Part shown: one piece after another, positions 18,070-27,339 of the stretch
Numbering within the stretch: position 1 is the stretch's first letter
Layout: every line of letters begins with the position of its first letter
The notes under the pieces: model-generated
Seen by the model: the letters and a program-made list of their open reading frames with translations, nothing else
The model's database searches: none
What the model was told of the DNA's origin: nothing
Assembly (NCBI GenBank): GCA_017427685.1
Contig: JAFRSH010000035.1
Span: forward strand, 1-61,314
Direction of reading: 5' to 3'
Source: Lachnospiraceae bacterium
GTDB lineage: Bacteria; Bacillota; Clostridia; Lachnospirales; Lachnospiraceae
DNA length: 61,314 bases
Made by a program: the position numbers and the translations under genes

Positions 18070-18099
18070 AATCACTTGGCGTCGGCCAAGTGATTTTTA
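18070..18099. terminator. Bidirectional terminator between lysA and vapC
   Basis: AATCACTTGG (18070-18079) pairs with CCAAGTGATT (18086-18095). A T-rich tail follows on the plus strand and AATAAG precedes it, so it can serve both convergent transcripts. Confidence 0.8.
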
Positions 18100-18519
18100 T
18101 TTGGTGAGATCTCCCGGTTCACGCCAGTTTTCTAACTTTAGATTATCTATATCCGCAAAGTCCTTGGTGTTATCGGTTACAAGAATGTATCCTCTTGATC
18201 TCGCATGACCTGCTATCATTTTATCCCGATCCTGGTTTTGTTTCTCTTTTTTCTTTTGCTTAAGTTCTGCCAGGATCTGACCAAAATGAACAGAAGCTTT
18301 TATATCAAAATCCTTGATAGGGATTCCGGCCAAGATCTTATTGATAGCATCTCTGTTACGATCGGGATATTTGCTGTTCAGTATACCATATTCGAGTTCT
18401 GCATATGTGACAACAGAAATGCAAACATCCCGACCTATGTGCGACGCAAGTGTCTTTGTACATTTTGAATCGGGATGTCTCAGGCAAAAAATAAGAATAT
18501 TAGTGTCAAGCATGTACAT
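18097..18519 (-). CDS. vapC: PIN-domain ribonuclease toxin (VapC family)
   Basis: VapC toxins are Mg2+-dependent RNases that usually cleave tRNA or rRNA. The 140-residue protein has the PIN acidic residues in order: MYMLDTNIL (Asp5), the glutamate in VVTYAELEYGI, the central DRDKMIAGHA and the C-terminal LVTDNTKDF. It begins 2 nt after the vapB stop codon, the usual antitoxin-toxin arrangement, and both are AT-richer than lysA or yfbR beside them. Confidence 0.92.
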   Translation of the reverse strand: MYMLDTNILIFCLRHPDSKCTKTLASHIGRDVCISVVTYAELEYGILNSKYPDRNRDAINKILAGIPIKDFDIKASVHFGQILAELKQKKKEKQNQDRDKMIAGHARSRGYILVTDNTKDFADIDNLKLENWREPGDLTK

Positions 18520-18521
18520 GT

Positions 18522-18767
18522 TTATAATTCCGCCCTTACATTTTGTGTTTCTTCAGGTCTGCCATCTACCATAAAATCATCAGAAAACAAAGACAGTCCT
18601 TCAAAAAAAGTGTCTTGCAGAGATGATTTCGGAGTGATTATGAGCGAATCACCTACCCTGTTTATGATCACTTCGGTGTCGTCAAATTGATATTCCTTTG
18701 GTATTCTGATCGCTTGGCTACGCCCTGACATGAAAGGTTTGGTAGTATGTAATGCCAATGTTTCCAT
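18522..18767 (-). CDS. vapB: AbrB/SpoVT-fold antitoxin (VapB family)
   Basis: VapB binds and blocks VapC and represses their shared promoter. The 81-residue protein has a swapped-hairpin AbrB fold (SGRSQAIRIPKEYQFDDTEVIINRVGDSLII), then a C-terminal tail rich in Phe and Asp that in this family wraps the toxin. A GTG 9 nt upstream lies inside the ribosome binding site AAGGAGG, so the ATG at 18767 is the real start. It forms an operon with vapC. Confidence 0.9.
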   Translation of the reverse strand: METLALHTTKPFMSGRSQAIRIPKEYQFDDTEVIINRVGDSLIITPKSSLQDTFFEGLSLFSDDFMVDGRPEETQNVRAEL

Positions 18768-18790
18768 GGTGCTCACCTCCTTATAACATA

Positions 18791-18819
18791 ATAATATATC
18801 ATGGTATATTACATGTCAA
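18791..18819 (-). promoter_or_regulatory. vapBC promoter with embedded operator
   Basis: On the minus strand, TTGACA (18819-18814), 17 nt and TATTAT (18796-18791) form the promoter. The spacer and -10 region contain a near-palindrome centred on CATG (ATATATCATGGTATAT), a likely VapBC autorepression site. Confidence 0.75.
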
Positions 18820-18831
18820 TAGAGGAGCCTG

Positions 18832-19422
18832 TTATGACTGCAGTTCGTCGAGTGTCAGGCTGTATGCGGGCAGGAACTCTTTGATGAAGACGTCGGCTTC
18901 GGGGAGCTCCATCTTGATGAGTGAGGTATAGAGTGTCTTGCCTGCGCTTGAGAACTCGTGATTGCCCATCTTCTCTTCCTCACGGCACTTGATCAGGGCG
19001 GAAAGCTTGTCCGCAGCCTTGACCAGCTTAACGAGGTATGCATCTCCGGGGTCTTCCATATCGGGGAAGAACGCGGGAGTGTAGTCGTCTCTCAGATCCT
19101 CGGGAAGGAGGGAGAGGAGCCTCTCTGCGGCACCTGCTTCGATGTCCTTAAATGCACTGCGGATGTCGGAGTTAAAGTACTTGATGGGTGTAGGCATGTC
19201 GCCTGTGATGATCTCGGTGGCGTCATGGAACATGGCGATAACAGCGGCACGGTCGGCATTAAGGGACTTCCCGAATCTTCTGTTGCCGATAAGGGCAAGC
19301 GCGTGAGCGAGTATGCTCACTTCCAGAGAGTGCTCACTGATGTTTTCTGTGTACGAATTGCGCATGAGCGCCCAGCGGTTGATATATTTCATTCTTGATA
19401 ACATGGCGTAAAAATTGTTCAT
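18832..19422 (-). CDS. yfbR: 5'-deoxynucleotidase of the YfbR family (HD domain)
   Basis: YfbR-type enzymes dephosphorylate 2'-deoxynucleoside 5'-monophosphates. The 196-residue protein carries the HD signature: the histidine in ENISEHSLEVS (about residue 31), the HD pair in AMFHDATEIITGD (about residues 69-70) and a later aspartate in KAADKLSAL. The opening NNFYAMLSRMKYINRW is characteristic of YfbR. It lies downstream of uvrBA in the same direction, with a 172-bp spacer that contains an SOS-box-like palindrome. Confidence 0.88.
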   Translation of the reverse strand: MNNFYAMLSRMKYINRWALMRNSYTENISEHSLEVSILAHALALIGNRRFGKSLNADRAAVIAMFHDATEIITGDMPTPIKYFNSDIRSAFKDIEAGAAERLLSLLPEDLRDDYTPAFFPDMEDPGDAYLVKLVKAADKLSALIKCREEEKMGNHEFSSAGKTLYTSLIKMELPEADVFIKEFLPAYSLTLDELQS

Positions 19423-19547
19423 CTCTTTCTTCCTTCTGTAGTGGATTAATTCATCATGAAAGCCCGATTACATACATTTAGGGGTTTTTGCTCCTCTGAT
19501 TATTCTCCTCTTCAAAGACTCATCAAGGAGTAAAAAATAATTGGGAT

Positions 19548-19561
19548 GGAACATATGTTGG
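19548..19561. promoter_or_regulatory. LexA-box-like palindrome between uvrA and yfbR
   Basis: GGAACATATGTTGG contains the 11-base core GAACATATGTT of the Gram-positive SOS box, with mismatches only at the outermost bases. It lies about 130 bp upstream of yfbR. I could not see a good promoter around it. Confidence 0.35.
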
Positions 19562-19594
19562 TGTATGATTATCCTTAAGGCTCATCACATAGTA

Positions 19595-22519
19595 TCATTT
19601 GGATTCTTTCTTGTTCCTTGGGGTTGCTTTGCTTTGAGCGGTTCTTTTGGCTTTCTTGGGTTTGTTCTCAATAGGCGCGGAGAGTCCCGGGCGTGTCAGA
19701 AGCGGCTTAAGGAACTGTCCTGTGTATGACTTCTCACACTCTGCCACTTCTTCAGGTGTGCCCTGAACGATCACGGTGCCGCCCTTGTCGCCGCCCTCAG
19801 GTCCGAGGTCGATGATGTAGTCAGCGCACTTGATCATGTCGAGGTTGTGCTCGATCACGATCACTGAGTTGCCACCATCGGCGAGCTTGTGAAGGATGTC
19901 TATAAGCTTGTGTACGTCGGCGAAATGAAGTCCCGTCGTGGGCTCGTCGAGGATGTAGATCGTCCTGCCTGTGCTGCGGCGGGCAAGCTCAGTGGCGAGC
20001 TTGACACGCTGTGCCTCACCTCCCGAGAGCGATGTTGAGGGATGGCCGAGCTTCAGGTATCCGAGTCCTACTTCGTTCAGTGTGTCGATCTTCCTGCTGA
20101 TCGAAGGAACGCTCTTAAAGAATTCGGAAGCCTCTTCGATCGTCATCTCGAGTATCTCATAGATGTTCTTGCCTTTGTAGCGTACCTCGAGGGTCTCCCT
20201 GTTGTAGCGCTTACCGTGGCAGATCTCGCAGGGAACGTACACATCGGGCAGGAAGTTCATCTCGATCTTGATGATACCGTCACCGCCGCAGGCTTCACAG
20301 CGTCCGCCCTTGACATTAAAGCTGAAGCGACCTTTGTCGTAACCCTTGACCTTCGCATCCGGAGTGGAAGCGAAGAGGTCTCTGATGAGGTCGAAAACTC
20401 CTGTGTACGTAGCGGGGTTCGAACGGGGAGTCTTACCGATGGGTGACTGGTCGATATTGATGACCTTGTCAAGCTGGTCGAGACCCTCGATCCTGTCGTG
20501 AGCACCCGGGATGATCGTCCTTGCACGGTTCAGGTCTCTCGCGAGACGCTTCGAGAGGATCTGAGTGATCAGACTGCTCTTGCCCGATCCCGAAACGCCG
20601 GTGATGCAGGCGAATACTCCGAGCGGGATGTCAACGTCTATGTTCTTGAGGTTGTTCTCCCTGGCACCCTTGACACGCAGCCACCCCTGAGGGGAGCGTC
20701 TGACGAAAGGAACGTCGACACTGAGCTTGCCGGAGAGGTAAGCTCCCGTGATCGACTCGGGACAGTTGCAGATGTCTTCGACTGTTCCCTGTACCACGAG
20801 CTGACCGCCGTGTGAGCCGGCACCCGGTCCTATGTCTATGATATGGTCTGCGGCACGCATCGTTTCCTCGTCGTGTTCGACGACGATCAGTGTGTTGCCG
20901 AGATTCTTGAGGTCTTTGAGAGCTGAGATCAGCTTGCCGTTGTCACGCTGATGAAGGCCGATACTCGGCTCGTCGAGTATGTACGCAACTCCGACAAGTC
21001 CCGAACCTATCTGTGTGGCGAGCCTGATCCTCTGTGCCTCACCGCCCGAAAGCGATGCCGTGGCACGGGCGAGTGTCAGGTAATCGAGACCCACGTTGTT
21101 GAGGAAGCCCAGACGGTTGCGGATCTCCTTGAGAAGAAGCGCACCGATCTGCTGCTGCATGGGGGTGAGGGAGATCTCGTTCATGAAAGCGGCAAGCTCG
21201 CTGACGGGCATGCGTGAGATCTCGTCAATGTTCTTGTCTCCGACGGTGACCGAAAGAGCTTCCTTGCGGAGTCGTTTGCCCTCGCAGGCGGAGCAGGGGA
21301 TTACCTGCATGTACTCCTCGTACTCGGGTCTGACGGACTCGGCGCACTCACGATAGCGGCGCTTGATGTTACCGATGATTCCCTCGAAGATCGTGTCGTA
21401 CTGTCCGCTTCCGCGGGCACTTGTGTACTTAACGCGGATCGAGCGGTTACCGCAACCATACATGAGGATGTTGCGGTGCTCGGGTGAGAGCTCGCAGAAG
21501 GGCTTCTTAAGGTCGATCCCGAACTCCCCGGCCACTGCGTTGAGCATCTGGCGTGAGTAGGAGCTTTCGTCCCAGACGGATTTCCATCCGCCGACTGACA
21601 TGGCGCCCTTCTCGATGATACTCATGGTCTGATCGGGAAGTACAAGGTCGACCGAGAACTCCATGGTCTGTCCGATACCGTGACACACGGGGCAGGCACC
21701 GAAGGGGTTGTTGAAGGAGAAGGTACGGGGCTCGAGCTCTTCGATACTCGTACCGCAATCGGGGCAGGCGAAGTTACGGCTCAGTGTGAGGGGAGAGTCG
21801 TCGCCCTTGTCGATCGTGACAAGTCCGTCAGTGAGCTTGAGGGCGTTCTCAATGGAGTCCGAGAGCCTCAGGTTGATGCCGTCACGAACTACGAGTCTGT
21901 CGATAACAATGCTTATGTTGTGCTTGTTGTTCTTCTCGAGCTGGATGTCTTCGGAGAGGTCGTAGAGATGCGAGTCGATCATGGCACGAACGTAACCGTT
22001 CCTGCGTGCGTCCGAGAGGACCTTGGCATGCTCGCCCTTACGACCGCGGACAACGGGAGCCATGATCATGATCCTGGTTCCCTCGGGGAACTTCAAAACT
22101 TCGTCGACCATCTCGTCGATGGTACGACGGCGGATCTCCTTGCCGCAGGTAGGACAATGGGGTGTTCCTATCCTGGCGAAAAGGAGGCGGTAGTAGTCGT
22201 AGATCTCGGTAACGGTACCGACCGTCGAACGGGGGTTACGATTCGTGGACTTCTGATCGATTGAGATCGCGGGGGGAAGTCCCTCGATGCTGTCGACATC
22301 GGGCTTCTCCATCATCCCGAGGAACTGGCGTGCGTAAGAAGAGAGGGACTCCATGTAGCGACGCTGACCCTCGGCGTAGATCGTATCAAAAGCGAGTGAT
22401 GACTTGCCCGAGCCCGAAAGTCCCGTGAGCACGACGAAACTGTCGCGGGGGATGTTCACATCGAGACTCTTAAGGTTATTCTCCCGTGCGCCTTTTATCT
22501 TAATGTAGTTCTGTACCAT
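19595..22519 (-). CDS. uvrA: UvrABC excision nuclease subunit A
   Basis: UvrA is the damage-sensing ATPase of nucleotide excision repair and hands DNA to UvrB. Two ABC ATPase halves are visible. Walker A motifs are [14 protein letters not shown] (residue 33 on) and [15 protein letters not shown] in the second half. There are two ABC signatures ([18 protein letters not shown] and [18 protein letters not shown]), and zinc modules with [17 protein letters not shown] and [13 protein letters not shown]. Length 974 is slightly over the usual 940 because of a basic, lysine-rich tail after about residue 940 ([11 protein letters not shown]). It starts 63 bp after uvrB and shares its operon. Confidence 0.97.
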   Translation of the reverse strand: MVQNYIKIKGARENNLKSLDVNIPRDSFVVLTGLSGSGKSSLAFDTIYAEGQRRYMESLSSYARQFLGMMEKPDVDSIEGLPPAISIDQKSTNRNPRSTVGTVTEIYDYYRLLFARIGTPHCPTCGKEIRRRTIDEMVDEVLKFPEGTRIMIMAPVVRGRKGEHAKVLSDARRNGYVRAMIDSHLYDLSEDIQLEKNNKHNISIVIDRLVVRDGINLRLSDSIENALKLTDGLVTIDKGDDSPLTLSRNFACPDCGTSIEELEPRTFSFNNPFGACPVCHGIGQTMEFSVDLVLPDQTMSIIEKGAMSVGGWKSVWDESSYSRQMLNAVAGEFGIDLKKPFCELSPEHRNILMYGCGNRSIRVKYTSARGSGQYDTIFEGIIGNIKRRYRECAESVRPEYEEYMQVIPCSACEGKRLRKEALSVTVGDKNIDEISRMPVSELAAFMNEISLTPMQQQIGALLLKEIRNRLGFLNNVGLDYLTLARATASLSGGEAQRIRLATQIGSGLVGVAYILDEPSIGLHQRDNGKLISALKDLKNLGNTLIVVEHDEETMRAADHIIDIGPGAGSHGGQLVVQGTVEDICNCPESITGAYLSGKLSVDVPFVRRSPQGWLRVKGARENNLKNIDVDIPLGVFACITGVSGSGKSSLITQILSKRLARDLNRARTIIPGAHDRIEGLDQLDKVINIDQSPIGKTPRSNPATYTGVFDLIRDLFASTPDAKVKGYDKGRFSFNVKGGRCEACGGDGIIKIEMNFLPDVYVPCEICHGKRYNRETLEVRYKGKNIYEILEMTIEEASEFFKSVPSISRKIDTLNEVGLGYLKLGHPSTSLSGGEAQRVKLATELARRSTGRTIYILDEPTTGLHFADVHKLIDILHKLADGGNSVIVIEHNLDMIKCADYIIDLGPEGGDKGGTVIVQGTPEEVAECEKSYTGQFLKPLLTRPGLSAPIENKPKKAKRTAQSKATPRNKKESK

Positions 22520-22582
22520 TTATCCAAAACCTCTGTTTCTGTCCTTATATTCTGAAAGTGTGTGCCTAACACCTGCGACTCG

Positions 22583-24574
22583 TCAGCCCTGCTCCGCGAT
22601 GAGCTTGCGGACTTCGATCATCCTGTCACGCAGCTTGGCGGCCTGTTCGAATTCGAGCTCTGCGGCTGCCTTGTTCATGAGCTTCCTGAGACGCTCTGCC
22701 TCTGCCTCGAGTTCCTTGAGAGACATGGACTCCGGATCCTTGGCGATAGCGCGTGCCTTCCTGTCGGATTCCTCGACCTTCTTCGAGATGCTGATGAGCT
22801 CGCGGACCTTCTTCTCGACTGACTTTGGGGTGATGCCGTTCGCCTCGTTGTACTCGCTCTGGATCTTGCGGCGACGGTTCGTCTCGCCGATGGCTGTCTC
22901 CATCGACTTCGTGATCGTGTCGGCATACATTATAACATGACCGTCCACGTTACGTGCGGCACGTCCGATCGTCTGTATGAGGGAAGTTTCCGATCGGAGG
23001 AAGCCTTCCTTGTCAGCGTCGATGATCGCAACGAGGCTGACCTCGGGGATGTCGAGACCCTCACGCAGGAGGTTGATGCCGACAAGCACGTCGAAAACGT
23101 CGAGTCGCATGTCCCTGATGATCTGGGAACGCTCGAGCGTGTCGATGTCGGAGTGGAGGTATCTCACGCGGATCCCGATGCTGCGCAGGTACTGCGTCAG
23201 CTCCTCTGCCATACGCTTCGTGAGTGTCGTAACGAGGACCTTGCCATGCTTGGCTGTCACGGCGTTGATCTCGCCTGCAAGGTCGTCTACCTGGCCGAGC
23301 GAGGGACGGACTTCAACGAGGGGGTCGAGGAGTCCGGTCGGTCTGATGACCTGCTCGGTCCTGAGAAGCTCATGTTCGGCTTCGTAGGGGCCGGGGGTGG
23401 CCGAAACGAAGAGAACTCTGTCGAGCATACTCTCGAATTCTTCGAAATGAAGAGGTCTGTTCTCGAGGGCAGAAGGAAGCCTGAAGCCGTAGTCGACGAG
23501 GATCGTCTTGCGCGCACGGTCACCGTTGTACATGCCTCTGAACTGGGGGATGGACATGTGCGACTCGTCGATGATCATGAGGTAGTCGTCTCCGAAGTGC
23601 TCGAGAAGTGTATGGGGTGTGCACCCGGGCGTGAGTCCCGCGAGGTGCATGGAGTAGTTCTCGATGCCGGAGCAGACGCCTGTCTCGCGGAGCATCTCCA
23701 TATCGAAACGGGTACGCTCCTCGATGCGTTGAGCCTCGATCAGTCTGTCGTTGGCCTTGAAGAAAGCGATCCTTTCTTCAAGTTCCTTCTCAATGTTTAT
23801 GAGAGCCTGCTTCATCCTGTCCTCGGGTACGACGTAATGTGAAGCGGGGAAGAGCATAAGGTGTTCGAGTACCGAGTCGGTCTTGCCCGAAAGGGGGTCG
23901 AACTGGGTGATGCGATCCACTTCGTCTCCGAAGAATTCAACTCTGATCGCGAGGTCACCGCTGTAAATGGGGAAGATGTCGACACAGTCGCCCTTGACCC
24001 TGAAGGTCCCGCGGTGGAAGTCCATCTCATCACGGATATACTGCATCTCGACAAGGCGCCTCAGGACCGCTTCCCAACCGGCCTGCATGCAGGGGCGGAG
24101 CGAGAGAGTCATCTGCTCGTAGTCCTCACGGCTGGCGATACCGTAGATACACGAAACGCTGGCGACGATGATCACGTCGCGTCGCTCCGAAAGAGAAGCC
24201 GTGGCGGAGTGACGGAGTCTGTCGATCTCATCGTTGATCGCGGAATCCTTCTCAATAAATTTATCGGTGGAGGGGATGTACGCCTCGGGCTGGTAGTAGT
24301 CGTAATAGGAAACAAAGTACTCGACCGCGTTCTCGGGGAAGAACTCCTTGAACTCGCCGTAGAGCTGGGCGGCCAGAGTCTTGTTGTGGGCGATGACGAT
24401 CGTGGGCTTGTTGAGCGCGGCGATCACATTCGCCATGGTGAAGGTCTTACCGGAACCCGTAACTCCGAGAAGGGTCTGAAACTGGTTGCCCTCGTTGAAG
24501 CCTTTGACAAGAGTGGAGATCGCGGCGGGCTGATCGCCCGTGGGCCTGAAGTCTGAGTGAAGCTTAAAATCCAT
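22583..24574 (-). CDS. uvrB: UvrABC excision nuclease subunit B
   Basis: UvrB verifies DNA damage and recruits UvrC. The helicase motifs are clear: Walker [15 protein letters not shown] near residue 38, the beta-hairpin region [20 protein letters not shown] near 91, DESH in [13 protein letters not shown], and motif [14 protein letters not shown] near 543. The C-terminal UVR motif (residues about 620-655, [20 protein letters not shown]) binds UvrA or UvrC. The 663 residues match the family. An SOS-type operator overlaps its promoter. Confidence 0.97.
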   Translation of the reverse strand: MDFKLHSDFRPTGDQPAAISTLVKGFNEGNQFQTLLGVTGSGKTFTMANVIAALNKPTIVIAHNKTLAAQLYGEFKEFFPENAVEYFVSYYDYYQPEAYIPSTDKFIEKDSAINDEIDRLRHSATASLSERRDVIIVASVSCIYGIASREDYEQMTLSLRPCMQAGWEAVLRRLVEMQYIRDEMDFHRGTFRVKGDCVDIFPIYSGDLAIRVEFFGDEVDRITQFDPLSGKTDSVLEHLMLFPASHYVVPEDRMKQALINIEKELEERIAFFKANDRLIEAQRIEERTRFDMEMLRETGVCSGIENYSMHLAGLTPGCTPHTLLEHFGDDYLMIIDESHMSIPQFRGMYNGDRARKTILVDYGFRLPSALENRPLHFEEFESMLDRVLFVSATPGPYEAEHELLRTEQVIRPTGLLDPLVEVRPSLGQVDDLAGEINAVTAKHGKVLVTTLTKRMAEELTQYLRSIGIRVRYLHSDIDTLERSQIIRDMRLDVFDVLVGINLLREGLDIPEVSLVAIIDADKEGFLRSETSLIQTIGRAARNVDGHVIMYADTITKSMETAIGETNRRRKIQSEYNEANGITPKSVEKKVRELISISKKVEESDRKARAIAKDPESMSLKELEAEAERLRKLMNKAAAELEFEQAAKLRDRMIEVRKLIAEQG

Positions 24575-24610
24575 ATATAAAATGCCCTTTTATCTCGGTG
24601 AGAAAAGCAC

Positions 24611-24632
24611 CCCCACGTCTTTGGGTGGGGGA
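24611..24632 (-). terminator. Terminator-like hairpin in the uvrB leader
   Basis: CCCCCAC (24611-24617) pairs with GTGGGGG (24626-24632). Read on the minus strand, the hairpin is followed by TGCTTTTCTC. It lies between the uvrB promoter and start codon, so it could attenuate uvrBA. GC-rich hairpins of this kind are also seen at the ends of IS200/IS605 elements, so it might instead be a remnant. Confidence 0.4.
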
Positions 24633-24694
24633 TTGTGACAAACTTGTTTCATTTGGGTACGATTTCCCGCTGAAACATGAAACGAAACACGTAT

Positions 24695-24723
24695 ATTAAA
24701 ACATATGTTCGATATTTTGTCAA
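24695..24723 (-). promoter_or_regulatory. uvrBA promoter with SOS-type operator
   Basis: On the minus strand TTGACA (24723-24718), 17 nt and TTTAAT (24700-24695) form a good promoter. Within it, CGAACATATGTTTT (24711-24698) matches the Gram-positive LexA consensus CGAAC-N4-GTTCG except at the last bases. LexA repression of uvrBA is the natural reading. Confidence 0.75.
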
Positions 24724-24873
24724 GCGTGATTTCGTAACAAAGTCGTTACAAATACCGTGCCTTCAGATTATAAAAAGAGGTTTTATGTCGCGTCCGACAG
24801 GTGTGAGATCGGCAATTTTAAAGGATTTTGATCAAAAATTGTGCCAGAATTAAAAAAAGAATTAATTTTAGGG

Positions 24874-24902
24874 TTGCATGCATTCTACAGTTGTGCTACA
24901 CT
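24874..24902 (+). promoter_or_regulatory. Promoter of the GGDEF-like gene
   Basis: TTGCAT (24874-24879), 17 nt and TACACT (24897-24902) lie in the spacer between divergent uvrB and the GGDEF-like gene. The rest of this 464-bp spacer holds the uvrB promoter, its leader hairpin and no further gene. Confidence 0.5.
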
Positions 24903-25038
24903 CTACATGTGGGGGCTCCGGAAGCCTTGATACACAACACTTTGGTTAGACAGACGTAGGATGTTTTCTACAAAAGTAGAACGCCATAACACAAAAACTT
25001 TTTTCGAAGAACTCGAAAAACAGAGGAGATTTTGGACC

Positions 25039-26169
25039 ATGGGGTACGGTTTTAACAGACAGGAGGAGAGAAGAGTAGCCGGAAGGCTCGCTCTCGTGAA
25101 CGCAAGACGCACGCTTCTCGCAGCTGCGGTAGGCTTGCCCGTTGTTTTCATCCTTGCACTTATCTACAACATTCCCGGTGTCGTTAAGGGTTCCACCGAA
25201 CTTACCAATGTCGCATTGCTCTGCGTACTCGTTGTGAACACGGCGGGCATGCTCCTCGAAAGAAGAGCCATCGCTTCCCGCAAGGCAAGGGACATGTCCC
25301 TGATCACCAAGGTTTACTGGGCTTTCTTCGAAGCATTCATGCTTCTTCTCATATATGCCGACACGCTTGCGGGCGGTCACACCGGACTTTACCCGATCCT
25401 GCTCGCTGCCATCTGCTTTGTTCCCGTTCTTTCTTCAAACGAAAGGATTTATTATCACCTCCTTCAGGGACTGGTGATCGTGTTTATAAATGTTCTTCGC
25501 GGCGCGACCGCCGCAGACTTCACTTATCTCGTTGTGATGAACGCGCTCTTCATCGCGGGCGGTGTCCGTGAGAGTAAGAAGCTTGTTACCGCACTTGTTG
25601 CGGCAGAGCGTGCCAAGGATGCGAAGGATCTCGAGGCGATCGACAAGCTCACCGGACTTCTCAACAAGAAGGGCTTTGACAAGAGGACCGACGTTGCCGG
25701 CGAGATCTGCACACGCGACCGCAAGAGAATGTCGATCATCTCGCTCGATATCGACGATCTTCAGCAGTACAACAACTCATTCGGATCCGACAGGGGCAAC
25801 TTCCTCATCAAGCAGATCGCCCAGATCATCCAGGGTGCATGCAGGCATGACAGTGACATCGTCTGCAGACAGAACGGCGGACGTTTCCTCGTTTACCTCG
25901 ACGGCAGGGACGAGGGCTACGTTTCCGAGCTCGGCGACCGTATCCGCTCGATCGTTGAAAGCAAGAGGATCCCTCACGGAAGACGCGCTTCGTATCAGCA
26001 CGTGACTCTGAGTGTGGGCATCGCGACAGGCGTTCCCATGGAGCCGGCCGATGTCGACAGACTTTGCGACGAGGCTGAAGACTACCTCTACGGAGCAAAG
26101 AAGAGCGGCAAGAACTGCACCGTCTGCGACGAACTACTTTACGGTGCGTACAGCAGGAGAGCCAACTAA
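25039..26169 (+). CDS. Membrane protein with a degenerate GGDEF domain
   Basis: The 376-residue protein has about six transmembrane helices in residues 25-200, then a GGDEF-type domain (LEAIDKLTGLLNKKGFDKR onward) at about 205-365. The catalytic GG(D/E)EF motif is replaced by NGGRF (CRQNGGRFLVYL), which lacks the acidic residues needed to make cyclic di-GMP; the metal-binding aspartates of ISLDIDDLQQYN are kept. It is probably a non-catalytic sensor or nucleotide-binding protein. A start at 24961 is possible but has no ribosome binding site, whereas AGAGGAG lies about 10 nt before 25039. Confidence 0.8.
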   Translation: MGYGFNRQEERRVAGRLALVNARRTLLAAAVGLPVVFILALIYNIPGVVKGSTELTNVALLCVLVVNTAGMLLERRAIASRKARDMSLITKVYWAFFEAFMLLLIYADTLAGGHTGLYPILLAAICFVPVLSSNERIYYHLLQGLVIVFINVLRGATAADFTYLVVMNALFIAGGVRESKKLVTALVAAERAKDAKDLEAIDKLTGLLNKKGFDKRTDVAGEICTRDRKRMSIISLDIDDLQQYNNSFGSDRGNFLIKQIAQIIQGACRHDSDIVCRQNGGRFLVYLDGRDEGYVSELGDRIRSIVESKRIPHGRRASYQHVTLSVGIATGVPMEPADVDRLCDEAEDYLYGAKKSGKNCTVCDELLYGAYSRRAN

Positions 26170-26262
26170 CCCCTGCCTTATCACATAAGCGTTAAAAGAG
26201 AATTGAAAACTCGTGGGCATTCCGCTACAATTACGTGAGAAAATCGGAATGCGAGGAAGACA

Positions 26263-27150
26263 ATGTTTATAGCTAAAGACTGGAAAGACTACCGGATAAT
26301 TGACTGCTCAGGGGGAGAGAAGCTGGAAGACTGGGGCGGGTACAGACTTGTGAGACCCGATCCCCAGGTCATCTGGCGCACAGAGAGGGATCACGCGCTC
26401 TGGGGCAAAGTGAACGGTCATTATCACCGCAGCGACAAAGGCGGCGGTCAGTGGGAGATCAGGAATCTCCCCGAGGTTTGGTCTATCGGATACAAGGATC
26501 TCAAATTCAATCTCAAGCCCTTCAGCTTCAAGCACACAGGGCTTTTTCCCGAGCAGGCGGTCAATTGGGACTGGATGCACGGGCTCATAGAAAAAGAGAG
26601 GACCCGGCGAGGCAAGGAAGGTAGCCCCGTTAAGGTCCTTAATCTGTTTGCATATACGGGCGGAGCGACTGTTGCCTGCGCTTCGGCGGGCGCGGCCGTG
26701 ACTCATGTCGATGCCGCCAAGGGCATGGTGACCTGGGCCAAGGAGAACGCCGCTCTTTCGGGCCTCGGCGACGCACCGATCCGTTATATCGTCGACGACT
26801 GCGCCAAGTTCGTCGAGCGTGAGATCAGGCGCGGGAACTTCTACGACGCGATCATCATGGATCCGCCTTCGTACGGGCGCGGCCCCAAGGGCGAGATCTG
26901 GAAGCTCGAGGAGAACCTCTGGGATTTTGTCGCGCTGTGCATGAACGTCCTCTGTCCCGAGCCGCTTTTTGTGCTCATTAATTCTTATACCACAGGCCTT
27001 GCGCCCTCCGTCCTCTCCTACATTCTCGGAACCCTTACTGCGGAGCGCTTCTCCGGAAGCGTGGATGCGCAGGAGGTCGGACTCCCGGTCGAAAGGACCG
27101 GACTCGTACTCCCCTGCGGTGCGTCGGGACGTTTTGAAGGTAAGAGATAA
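26263..27150 (+). CDS. Class I SAM-dependent RNA methyltransferase (RlmI/RlmK-like)
   Basis: The 295-residue protein carries a Rossmann methyltransferase domain. The SAM motif LNLFAYTGGATVACASAGA lies near residues 126-144, DAAKGMVTWAKENA marks motif II, and the catalytic loop IMDPPSYGRGPKGE near 203-216 is the DPPSYG signature of COG1092-type rRNA cytosine/guanine methyltransferases. Unlike RlmI it lacks an N-terminal PUA domain; the first 110 residues are a shorter strand-rich module. The target nucleotide is unknown. It follows the GGDEF-like gene by 93 bp. Confidence 0.85.
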   Translation: MFIAKDWKDYRIIDCSGGEKLEDWGGYRLVRPDPQVIWRTERDHALWGKVNGHYHRSDKGGGQWEIRNLPEVWSIGYKDLKFNLKPFSFKHTGLFPEQAVNWDWMHGLIEKERTRRGKEGSPVKVLNLFAYTGGATVACASAGAAVTHVDAAKGMVTWAKENAALSGLGDAPIRYIVDDCAKFVEREIRRGNFYDAIIMDPPSYGRGPKGEIWKLEENLWDFVALCMNVLCPEPLFVLINSYTTGLAPSVLSYILGTLTAERFSGSVDAQEVGLPVERTGLVLPCGASGRFEGKR

Positions 27151-27173
27151 ACAATAAGAAAGCTTTTAATGAG

Positions 27174-27206
27174 TAGCCTCCGATCCGGGTCGGGGGCTAT
27201 TATTAA
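27174..27206 (+). terminator. Terminator after the methyltransferase gene
   Basis: TAGCCTCCGA pairs with TCGGGGGCTA over a TCCGGG loop (27174-27199), followed by TTATTAAT. It belongs to a recurring family of cagcctccga hairpins in this window. Confidence 0.75.
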
Positions 27207-27339
27207 TGTAATGAATTAGACGTTGTAACAAACGTTTCGTGAAGAAGAGGTTTGCCGACCGGGAGGGAAGGCCCGTGTGGCGAATGTTTATCGAGGAGCC
27301 CGGTATTTAGCAAGTATCGGGTGAGAGGAGGAGTGTGGC
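27205..27339 (+). promoter_or_regulatory. Folded leader of the chemoreceptor gene
   Basis: Two nested or adjacent stems are visible: TTTGCC pairs with GGCGAA, enclosing CGGG-CCCG, at about 27251-27284; CCCGGTAT then pairs with GTATCGGG (about 27299-27321) directly before the ribosome binding site GAGGAGG. I do not recognise a known riboswitch consensus, and it does not match the cyclic di-GMP class I core. Confidence 0.3.

Noticed and set aside
27205..27339. Cyclic di-GMP riboswitch ahead of the chemoreceptor gene
   Set aside because: Such riboswitches often precede these genes, but the conserved class I core sequence is absent.
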